A DNA stretch of 64,000 nucleotides. Source: Paulinella micropora. Its lineage: Eukaryota > Cercozoa > Imbricatea > Euglyphida. A program made the translations under genes and the position numbers. Shown one piece after another: positions 32,913 through 43,300 of the stretch. The stretch lies in the NCBI GenBank assembly GCA_009731375.1, contig BJOX01000248.1:460882-524881 (forward strand), given 5' to 3'. Under the pieces are notes generated by a model. It had not been told where the DNA came from. It saw only the letters and a program-made list of their open reading frames with translations, and searched no databases. Position 1 is the first letter of the stretch. Each line of letters opens with the position of its first letter.

Positions 32913-33329
32913 GGCGACAAGTACAACTCAATAATCGCAGAGGGAGAAGGTATTAGTGTAGTTCGGTGGGTTAATGATGATAGTAGTGAGAGCGACTGCG
33001 ATAGTTTCTTTGAGCAAAAGGAGAGCAATAAGAGTACTAATAAGGGTAAGGTAGTTTTGGTGGTTGCGAGAGATGGCGAGCGACAAGTTGTGTGGTCTGA
33101 GAGAAAAAAAGGAAATGATATGGTCAATGCTAAAAAAGTTGGTGGGGCCGGTGAAAATAGTCTTTTTGGTAGGACGGACTCTGTTTTATTATTGAATCAG
33201 GATGCGCGAGGGGCTAGACATGCATCCAGAGGCAAGGAGCATGCGGTAGTGGGGCTGGAACCCCCAGGCCCGCTTTACGACGTCCTTTGCAGTACTCTTT
33301 GCCCAGTCGGGAAAAACAAGTAGCCCCTC

Positions 33330-34996
33330 CTGCCTGTTTTGCGGTTTCCTCCTTTCCTTTGCTCCCTCTCTTCTTCCCTCTACTCCTCTTCCTTTTCATC
33401 TTCTTCTTTTTCTTCTCCTTTACTTCCCTCTTCTCTCTCTCTCCTCTTGCCCCTCCCTTTTCTGTCTTCTCATCTACCCCTTCTTCTTCTCTTCTCTCTC
33501 TTTCTTTTGTCTCTAGTCCTCCTCTTCTTCCCTTTTGCTTTTCTTCCTCTTCTCCTTCTTCCTCTTCTCCTTCTTCCTCTTCCCCTTCTTCCTCTTCTCC
33601 TTCTTCCTCTTCTCCTTCTTCTTCTTCTCCTTCTTCTTCTTCTCCTTCTTCTTCTCCTTCTTCTCCTTCTCTGTCTTCTTCTTCTCCTCCTTCTCTTTCT
33701 TTTTCTTCTCCTCCTTCTCTTCTTCTCCTTCTCTTCCTCTTTCTCCTTCTCCTTCTCCTTCTCTGTCTTCTTCTTCTCCTCCTTCTCTTTCTTTTTCTTC
33801 TCCTCCTTCTCTTTCTTCTTCTCCTTCTCTTCCTCTTTCTCCTTCTCCTTCTCTTTCCCTTTCTTCCTCCCCCTTTCTTTCTCTTTCTTCTTCTGAGTCT
33901 CTTTCTTCTCCTTCTCTTCCTCTTTCTTCTTCTCCTTCTCTTTCTTCTTCTCCTTCTCTTTCTTCTCCATCTCTTTCTCTTTCTTCTTCTCTTTCTTCTT
34001 CTCCTTCGCTACTCTCCTCCCCTTCTCTGCCATGGCTTCCTTCTTCTTCTCTTCTTTCTTCTTCTCTTCTTTCTTCTTCTCTTCTTTCTTCTTCTCTTCT
34101 TTCTTCTTCTCTTCTTCCTTCTTCTCTTCTTCCTTCTTCTCTTCTTTCTTCTTCTCTTCCTTCTTCTTCTCTTCCTTCTTCTCTTCCTTCTTCTCCTCTT
34201 CTTTCTTCTTCTCGTCCTTCTTCTCTTTCTTTTTCTTCTCTTCCTTCTTCTTGTCTTTCTTTTTCTTCTCTTCCTTCTTCTTCTCTTCCTTCTTATCGTT
34301 CTTCTTCTCGTCTTTCTTCTTCTCCTTCTTTATCTTCTTTTCGTCTCCTTTTCTCTACCTTCCTTCTTCTTGTCTTTCTTCTCCACTTCCTTCTTCTTCT
34401 CTCCCTCCTCTTCCTTCTTCTCCTCCTCCATCTTCTTCTCCTTCTTCTTCTCTTCTTTGTTCTTCTTCTTCTCCTTCTTCTTCTTCTCGCCCTTCTTCTT
34501 CTTCTTCTTCTTCTTCTTCTTCTTCTTCTTCTTCTTCTTCTTCTCGCCCTTCTTCTTCTGTTTCTTCTTCTGTTTCTTCTTTTTCTTCTTTTTCTTCTTT
34601 TTCTTCTTTTTCTTCTTCTCTTCTTCTTTCTCTTCTTCTTGTCTTTCTTCTTCTTCTTCTCTTTCTTCTTCTTCTTCTTCTTCTTCCTTCTTCTTCTTGT
34701 CTTTCTTCTCGTCTCTCTTCTTCTCGTCTTGCCTCTTCTCATCTTTCCTCTTCTTCTTCTTCTTCTTCTTCTTCTTCTTCTTCTTCTTCTTCTTCTTCTT
34801 CTTCTTCTTCTTCTTCTTCTTCTTCTTCTTCTTCTTCTTCTTCGTCTTCTTCGTCTTCGTCTTCTTCTTCTTCTTCTTCTTCTTCTTCTTCTTCTTTTTC
34901 TTCTTGTTCTTCTACTGCTTTTCTTTCTTTCTTCTTCTTCTTCTTCTTCTTCTTCTTCTTCTTCTTCTTCTTCTTCTTCTTCTTCTTCTTCTTCTT

Positions 34997-35056
<60 letters not shown>

Positions 35057-35412
35057 CTCCTTCTTCTTCTTCTTCTTCTTCTTCTTCTTCTGCTTCTTCT
35101 GCTTCTGCTTCTTCTGCTTCTTCTTCTTCTTTTTCTTTTTCTTCTTCTTCTTCTTCTTCTTCTTCTTCTTCTTCTTCTTCTTCTTCTTCTTCTCCTCCTC
35201 CTCCTCCTCCTTCTTCTTCTTCTTCTTCTTTTTCTTCTTCTTCTTCTTCTTCTTCTTCTTCTTCTTCTTCTTCTTCCGTCTTCTTCTTCTTCTTCTTCTT
35301 CTTCTTCTTCTTCTTCTTCTTCTTCTTCTGCTTCTTCTGCTTCTTCTCTTTCTCCTTCTTCTCCTTCTTCTCCCCTTTCTCCCTTCCTTCTCTTTCTCCT
35401 TCCTCTTCTTCC
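33330..35412 (+). repeat. 2-kb polypyrimidine (CTT)n tract
   Basis: Almost uninterrupted C/T sequence, mainly CTT/CTC units with TTC runs, lies between the gag and pol of the PAT-like element. The long Phe-, Leu-, Ser-, Glu-, Lys- and Arg-rich frames on both strands are repeat artefacts. It ends CTTCTTCCAG/GG at about 35421, a good 3' splice acceptor with an enormous pyrimidine tract. As a polypurine-polypyrimidine mirror-like tract it could form triplex (H-DNA). Confidence 0.9.
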
Positions 35413-35978
35413 AGGGCATCTGGACTGAAAAGGCCAAGGCCCAGGCCCAGGCGCCAATCACTCGGCTTGAATGGTGCCCTGGCATGGGCCTCTTCTTCAT
35501 CTACCTCTGTTGCTGCCTCCCCAGCTGCCAACCCATCTGCTTCCTGTCAGCATACGTACAATTTTTTGCGCCTTGGGTGTGGGAGAGAGTAAGGATAGAA
35601 GCAGAAGAGGCCATGGGTGCCGTGATCAAATTTGCATTTGCTCCTAAAAGCATAAAAAGAATAGTGATTCCGGAGGCGTTCGCAAACGTACCCAAGGTGT
35701 CTGCTCCGCCGGTTCCGGACTTTGCAGCGAAGACATCCTAAAGCACTGGCAAGAGCCCATGGTTACCTTTCTGGATGGTACCGTGGGAACAAGCCTCATC
35801 CCGCATGGACGTTGACGGCTTCATCGCAGCCAAGGTGGTCATCCTGACGGCGGCGCCAAGTGCGATTGACGAATGGACGGGCGAACCGTGGGTGACCACT
35901 GTTGGTAGCAAACTGCAAGGGACAATGGGCTGCCTCCCCCTACAACGACGCTAATGCTAGCATTCGCACTTTCGAGCC

Positions 35979-37802
35979 GTGAGAGGCCGCGGGCGCGACA
36001 TCATCGATCTTCTCGGCCTGCCTAACCGGCGCCGAGTGCGGCAGACTTCAAGAATCAGACTTCCACCATTCGAGGGAGAAATCGCTACGTATAAGACAGC
36101 ATTGCGTCTGAGGACAATAGCCAACCTAGCAAATAAATGCACCGATCTTTCCCAGTCAGAGCGAGACTGGCTCATAGCAACCTGTTCGGCGCAGCGCACC
36201 GAGTATAGGGGGGTCGGAGAATTCTTGCGAGATTATTCTCGGAAAGGCTCGGATGACGTTGAAGCAAAGAGATGGAAGGCAGTCTGTGAGAGAGTATCTG
36301 AAGGCAAGGCCTTAGGCCCATTCGATAGGCCGCCTTTCCCGAACGCATCCTGTCCTCACCAAGCCATCGTTGCATACGAATTCACGATCCCAAAAAGCAA
36401 ATGAGATCCTTCATCCGATGAAATCCGCAACATCAATCATGCGTCGTACCCGCGGGGACTCTCCGTAAATGACCTCACGCCGAGGATGGACATTGGCATA
36501 ACATACTTTACATTTGCGCAACACATCTCCAACATCGCCAAGCTTGGCCGCGGTTGTTTTGCTTACGGAGGAGACGTGCATGATGCATATCGCCAGATCG
36601 GGATCCGGGCGGTTGACCTGTATCAGCAAGTTTCGGCTGCTTGGGATGAAGATGGACTACTGCACTTCTTCGTCGAACTTTGTGGCAAGTTCGGCAATGT
36701 CGCCGCAGGAGAAAACTTTACGAGGTTCATGGCGATGGTCCGGACCATTGGGGCGAGCCAGCTTGAACGCATCATGTTCGACAACTACGTAGATAACGTT
36801 ATATCTGAAGCCATGACAAAGCGAGTGGTAAGTTCACGCTTGTGCAAGCTGCTTGCATTTTTCCGAAGCATAGGCATCGAGTTGCATGAAGTCTTCTGCG
36901 GCAAGCAATACTCCTTTCTAGGTTGCGACATCGACACAGTGCAGTGGTTAGTCGTCATGCCAGCCAAGAAGATGGTGATAGCCTTCCTGCGCCTTAACCT
37001 GCTCGCCGTTGCGACTTGGACTTCAGCAGAGGACTACGCTTCTTTCAAGTGCCTATTGACGTGGTTAGCAACGGTCATTGCATAGCTCCTGGCATTAGTC
37101 GGGCATATGCACGAGTGTCACGCAGCCATGTTGCGGCGAGACAGAGTGAGTGCACGCGTCCAGAGCGGGGCGACTTGGGCAGCACAGTTGTTACAGCGCA
37201 CGAATGGCGCTTTTTCCGTCACTGACTTGCATCGCACTGGGACGTTCAACCAAGACACTTTAACGTGGGAAGGAGATAGCAAGTGCATAACCATCTGGGG
37301 CGATGCGAACCATAGCAAGAGTTCGCGGTTTGGGCGAGCATGGTTAGTCGCCTCAGCTGGAGCCGGACAAATCGAACAAGGATCCTTTCTATCTGAAGAG
37401 TGGAGGGACGAAGACGAAGACTTGTTTGTGGCCGAGTCCGGCGAAGACGCGGCTTCAAGGCGCGAGTTATTCAACTACTTGCAAGCTGTGTGAGAAGTGC
37501 ATAAGGAGACAGGATGTGTGCGCTTTTGTGTTGTCGGATATTGTGCGCCTGCTTGCATATGTATTGCCAAAGCTCATTCCCCTACACCTGGCATGCAGTC
37601 TATCTTAGATTTCTATCTGTGGTTGTTTGCCGAACGAAGCATTAGTGTGCTCGCGTTTCGCGCCGAACGAAAGCAGTTATGTGTTGTTGATGCCTTGGCC
37701 CGTGGGCAGGTCGAGAAGGCGGCGCGCCTTCTAGCGAGCGAAAGATCTTTCAATCTTGGTTCGAGTGTCACCCGGCTGCCAAGACCGCAGGCTGGCTGGT
37801 GA
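35979..37802 (+). pseudogene. PAT-like element reverse transcriptase and RNase H
   Basis: One frame runs from about 35979 to 37802 through TGA (36402-36404), TAG (37083-37085) and TGA (37491-37493). The N-part has GPFDRPPFPN, typical of the entry to DIRS-order RTs. Then come SYPRGLSVND, GGDVHDAYRQIG (RT motif with the first catalytic Asp) and NYVDNVI at the Y-x-D-D position, where the second Asp is replaced by Asn. An RNase H-like region follows (TIWGDANHSKSSRFG…, …LCVVDALARGQ). The internal stops and the Y-V-D-N box point to a non-functional copy. Both TGA sites could be former Trp codons. Confidence 0.75.
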
Positions 37803-38760
37803 ATGAGGCCGTGTGCTACTTGGAAAGCGGGCTGGCTTACAACACGACTCGTAGCTACACGTCGGGGGTCAATCGTCTGAAGGCGTTCGCAGAGACTTTT
37901 GCTTCAGATGCGTGGGCAATCCGATGGTGGGAACCCGACCCGGCTCTTCTGATCTTGTTCATGACTTACGTTATTGGACAGATATCCGTGGGGTCGTTGA
38001 AAGTGTATTTGTATGGCATCCGCAATTTTCAAGTTGTTAGCACATGGACAAGCTGACCGTTTGCAGAACTATCATATGCATGTTGAAAGGTGCTGGAGGG
38101 GTATTAAGCGTAGCAAAAGGAAGGGCAAGGACAATCGTCTGACTTTGACTATCGATCTCCTCGAGAAAGCAGTTTCATTTGCAGTAGAGCAGTTAATATC
38201 TGGCAGATTGAGCCCGCGAGCAAAGCACGACCTCATTGTCCTCTGTACCATCATGGTATGGGTGCGCTTGCGGAAGATGGCGGCGAGACTTTCTTGCGCA
38301 TAAATTTAGACGGTTCGAAAACCGATCCGTTCAGAGGGGGCGTAGAAATATGGTTAGCTGATCTCAGCTGTATGATGCTATCACCTGTTTCTGGTTTCGT
38401 CGACTAGAGTCTTCGGCGCTATCTGTTGGACTGAATCGAGGCAAGGCGCAGCCAATGTTTCGATGGGCAGATGGGAATCCAGTTGAGAGAGCTCGTTTTG
38501 TTACCGACGCACGAGCTTTGCTTGCACGAGCGGTGGTTGATGATGGCACAAAGTTCAATGGGATTTCATTGCGTAGGGGAGGTGCGAAGTCATTGAAGCT
38601 GGCGGGTGCATCCGATATTGCAATCATGAGGGCCGGCCGTTGGTCCTCAGACTGTTTCCGACGCTATATCGAGACTCCTCGCGATGAAATTCTGCAGGAG
38701 CAGCGCAACATTTTGGACTCTTTCAAGTATAGACATTTGCACTGGGTGGGCCATAGGTAG
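37799..38760 (+). pseudogene. PAT-like element tyrosine recombinase, frameshifted
   Basis: The N-part (YNTTRSYTSGVNRLKAF, SLKVYLYGIRNFQ) is the SAM-like arm-binding region of DIRS/PAT recombinases. The middle (GIKRSKRKGKDNRLTLTIDL) is in a shifted frame. A third frame covers GSKTDPFRGGV, and the catalytic end reads FNGISLRRGGAKSLKLAGAS, then GRWSSDCFRRYIE, where the R-x-x-[GH]-W and terminal Tyr fit the family. Frame changes lie near 38.04 and 38.30 kb. A TAG at 38401-38409 interrupts the third frame before the catalytic end. The enzyme would insert the circular cDNA without target duplication. Stop at 38758-38760 falls at the start of B1. Confidence 0.75.
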
Positions 38761-38935
38761 TGCCGGGTGGCTTTATCCGGCTAGGACTCTTGCTTTGTAA
38801 TTTCTTTGCTTCGTCCTAAACCTGTTATGTACCGCTAGTACAATTTGCTTCGCTTCACCCGGCATGGGCAAGCTGTCTCTTTAGTCCATTATCTTTAAAT
38901 TAAATTTGGCTTTCGACATTATGCTAGAGTTTAAT
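38751..38935 (+). repeat. PAT-like repeat B1
   Basis: It starts CCATAGGTAGTGCCGGGTGG, including the recombinase stop, and matches 49927-50120. Confidence 0.8.
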
Positions 38936-38952
38936 GTAGATAAATACGGCAC

Positions 38953-39254
38953 GTGTTTGTCCTGGTTAAGCTTTATTAATAACGGTGAAAGCCGGCTGCC
39001 GGGCGACGGTTATGCCTCATTTTTTCTCTTAGCGGTTTCGTCTGCGCTTCGAACCGTTTCGTCTTTGATGGCTGTTACTTTTGGGTTGGCTTTTTGCTCT
39101 CGTAGCTGATACATTTTTAATGGCTTTTATTTTTGTTCTTTGCCGTGTTTGCTAGTCATTCTTCGGACTTTCTAAGTTTGACACTGACCAGCTTTTCAGT
39201 TTTTATTGATGCTTTCTCTCTCAGTTTTTGTCTCGCATTCGATTTTCGTTTTGT
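38953..39254 (+). repeat. PAT-like repeat A2
   Basis: It matches A1 (31127-31421) in direct orientation. It is followed by TTATTTTCAG/GC, again an acceptor-like site, and then by …TTGGCCATAG, where the gypsy element begins. Confidence 0.85.
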
Positions 39255-39301
39255 CCCTCCTTCCCACCCTTTATTTTCAGGCTAGTACATTTTGGCCATA
39301 G

Positions 39302-39538
39302 TGTAATGCCCCCAACGATAGCTCGTAAAAAGTCGGTAATACAACCAAACACAGTCCTCAAGAATGAGAATGATGTCTCGTTGTATTAGCTCAGTGAAGC
39401 CAAAAAGGAAAACTGCAACAGACCAGGAATAAAATGGCATCAGGTCCAATCCGGACAAATAATACTGAAAAACAAGCTGGTGCACCTGTCACCAGGAAAA
39501 GGTATTTTTTACCGGCTATCCGGGGGGTGATGCCTACA
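39302..39538 (-). repeat. Gypsy 3' LTR
   Basis: On the minus strand it starts TGTAGGCATCACCCC and ends GGGGCATTACA. The polypurine tract GGGAGGGGG lies three bases upstream on that strand (about 39542-39550). Confidence 0.92.
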
Positions 39539-40392
39539 GTACCCCCTCCCGATTTTATGACGGAAATAGCATTTTCGTCATACACCTTCTGATTTCTTTC
39601 TGCAAATAGTATGCGCTATGGAGTCATGCCACACAGCGCATCGACCCACGGATAGACGCTAAAAGACGATAAATATATCCTCATACGGCACGTCAAAGCG
39701 GATTCTCTAGCCTTTCTTGTAAATTTTGAACTCCTTCCCCTCAATTTCTTTTTTTTCTTTTCTTTTTTTTTTTTTTCGGCAGTATGTCAAGAACAAACGT
39801 ACAATTAATAAAAAAATACTAGCAAGCAACGTGGTGCTGTAGTACGATTCCCCCTTTGATCTCCTTCTTCTTCTTATCATTATCATTATTATTATTATTA
39901 TTCACAGGGAGATCGTAAGTACATTGTCTTTTTTAATGACATACCCTTGTATAAGGCGGATATCCTATGATATAGTATTAGGGGGCCAGTCCTAATAGCT
40001 ATATCCGAAGTCGAGGTGTATGTACCCGACCCTGCGATATACCGACACAAGTAGAGATTGACCGTGCTCAGGTACGACAGTATATAATCTATCGTAAAAA
40101 ATAATTTAATGAAAGTTTCAGAGAACATTTCATTTTCGAGAACATCATCCCAGGACTTGGAAAGGGTCATACCCGGGAACACCATCGCTCAATACACTAG
40201 CGATCCCCGTATACGGTGTAGTATCATCGTCGATCGACCTTTCGCACTCGTATGTTGCGATCGAATGCCAAGTTATATCACTGAGTCTTTTTAATATTCA
40301 TATTGATAACTGATGATGCATGATCAAATCATGATACGCCGTGGGCAATCAATCAGTTTATTTGAGACGCATAAAGAAAAATAGTTTCTTTG

Positions 40393-43300
40393 TCACTGCC
40401 TTCGTCGTCTGGCGCGGATTTCTTTGCCTGGTGGAGGACCACCAACAAAAGTCAGATCGAACTTTGACTGTTCGAGAATGTCCCAGATCTTATTAGGGAT
40501 TCCGCCCAACGATAATTCAAAAGGGACATCAAGCACTCCTCTTGGCAGTGTCTGAATGGTCCACGCAGTGTAATCCTTGTCTCTGGGAGTAATTGTATCA
40601 TCCCATGTCTCGAGACTTTTTGCGTCTTTATATACTGGCAGATAATGTCTTGCCTTTGGATCCTCAACCGGGTCCATACTTCTCCAGAACTGGAGTATCG
40701 GTTGTACTATCTTTGCGGCTGATGATATTTTGAGTGTCCGTGTGACACGCATCTGTCGTGGGACCGCCACGACCCGCATCAAGTATAAGTCTGAGAGAGT
40801 GTCATCAGCGACATGTTGTTCCGCTGGTCTCATCAGATAGAAAACATTTTTCACCCATGCGATGGTTGCTATCGCATCGCCTTCCTTCCATCGCTCATGG
40901 ACAATCTCAACGTTGCCCGCGTTTGGGTCAGTGTCCGTCCCCTCCTCCTCCTGGTGGACGTCCTTTGATCTCATCGACCTCATCGCCTTCCTCGGTTGGT
41001 CGTTGATAAGATCATTCCGCGCTCTCCTTAGCTGCGCCTCTGTGATCTTCTCCTTCTTTCCGCTATGCTCTCGCGGAGACTTGGACTGAGTCCCCACCGC
41101 GCTTATGCGGTCAGTCTTCTCCTTGCTGTCCACCTCACTCTCCTCCTTCTCAGCTATCGGTGCCCGATAAGCATCGTCTTGGTCTATGCCAGCCTCCTTG
41201 TGGATGGGCGGCACCTCTTTGAAATCATCCTTCATCCGTTTTAACGCCTCCTCAACGGATTCATCTTCCAGTAAGAAGGGATCATACTTAATCAGCCTTC
41301 TTACATTCACAATTTGCACCTTCCCTCTACCCCTGATCTTGTAATTCAGAGGTCCCGTCTGTTCCATAATCTGATAAGGTCCTTTCCAGTGAGTGAACAG
41401 CTTAGAGCTGACTCCCTTCGGGACTTGAGGATGGTACAATAGTACAATATCCCCGACCTGGAACTTGATCTGATCCAAGTGCGCTTGTCGCACCCCTTCA
41501 GCATCAGTCTTTCGGCGCTCCGCCTCTCTATGCGCCCTGACTATTTGTTCCGCCTCCATCTTCACTCTAAGTCTCATCCCAAACAACTCATCCGCATCCG
41601 CCCAAGTGTCTTTTGGGTGAAGGAGCGAAGTCGGGATATCAGGCTCACGCCCATATACTAACTGATATGGCGAGATTGAGCTCTTCGAGCCTCCTAACGC
41701 CGTAGAGGGTAGACAGTTCATTGCAAACGCAAATGATGGTGCTGCCTCGACCCATGCTCTTTGATTCTCCTTCTTCGTGCAATACATCTTTAGCGAGGCT
41801 TTGAGGGGTCTGTGTACCCGCTCGATTTTCCCATTTGCTCGCGGGTTATAGGCAGTAACATATTGCCATTTCATCCCGTAATACTTAGATAGTTTGTCGA
41901 TGACCTCGTTATTAAAGTCCGAGCCTCGATCAGAACATATCTTTCTTGGTACTCCGATCTGTGAGATGATCCTATCGATCAGCGCCTCGGCCGTCGTCTT
42001 GCCGGTAACGTCTTTGACAGGGATGATCCACACATAGTTGGTGGCTCTGTCAATAGCCGTAAGGAGGTATTTGTAACCATCCTTCGATTCTGGGAAAGGT
42101 CCCACATGATCAATGTGTATAAACTCAAACATCCCCGCATGAAGAGGAAATTCGCCAATCAGGCCGAAATTTGCCTTCAGTGGTGTTTTGTTTATCTTGC
42201 ACGGGATGCATGCATCCACCGCCTGATCTATCTCCTCCTTCATCTTCTTCCACCAGAATCGCCTCGCTACGAACATATGAGTTCGTTGTCGACCCGGATG
42301 CGCCAAAAGTGGGCAATTGTGGGCTGCGACAAATATAAATCGTCTCAGACTCTCCGGTACCCAAAGGGTCCATTTGTCCGGCTGTGACGCATAGCGACCG
42401 TGAAGGCCCTTGTACCACAGTAGACCATCTCTCCATCCCATCTCCTTCATCTGATCTTTGATCGCTTTCGTCATCCGTAGCTCATCCGGGTTCTGATATA
42501 ACTGTATCAGTTCTTTAAACTCCGGATCTTGAGCCTGTTGTTGCCTCCATGCGGTAGGCGAGGCTATATGGATAGTACCATCTTCTAGCCGTACCCCGAT
42601 TCTTTCCGGGTCATCGTCTAGGTCACTTCTCCGCTCTTGAGGAGGCTCCGCATAAACTTCCTGCGTCTCCTCTTCCTCTCTTATGTTCGCCTTCGCATTC
42701 TCATATACCTCATAGGACCACTCAGCGTCCTCCTGGGTATGTAGCTCACAACATATCCCGTGATCCGGGCCTTGTGGACTGTACCGTAGACCTGTGCGGT
42801 CATATCGGACTCCACTCGCCATCTCCATCGCCTCAATGTGGCTGACCTCATACACCTTGTCAGTGGACAAGCCTTCCATCTCCACCGTGGACACCAACGC
42901 CGATACTTCTGAGTTAAACTCTAGCCTAGAGAAGCTATCAGCGACCACATTTCGCTTTCCCGGTAGATGGACCATTGTAAAATCAAAACAAGACAAGAAC
43001 GCTTGCCACCGCGCCAGCCGTCCCGTCTGTTCATGATTCATCAACCATAACAGGTTATGATGATCAGTTCTGACAGTAAATTGAGGTCCTCCCCACAAAT
43101 ACTCTCTGAGCCTCTTGAGGGCCCATACTACCGCCAACGCCTCTCTTTGCCTTGTGCAATAGTTTCTCTCCGCCGCACACAACTTCCTACTAATAAACAT
43201 GATTGGGCGTAATTTCTTCTCCTCATCCTCTTGTTGTAATACAGCCCCAATCGCAAACTTAGATGCGTCTGTATCGACTACGAATTGTTTCGTAAAGTCG

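Noticed and set aside
33287-35600. Very long open frames rich in Phe, Leu, Ser, Glu, Lys or Arg on both strands
   Set aside because: They are translations of the (CTT)n/(GAA)n tract. Every frame is open because the repeat has no stop codons.
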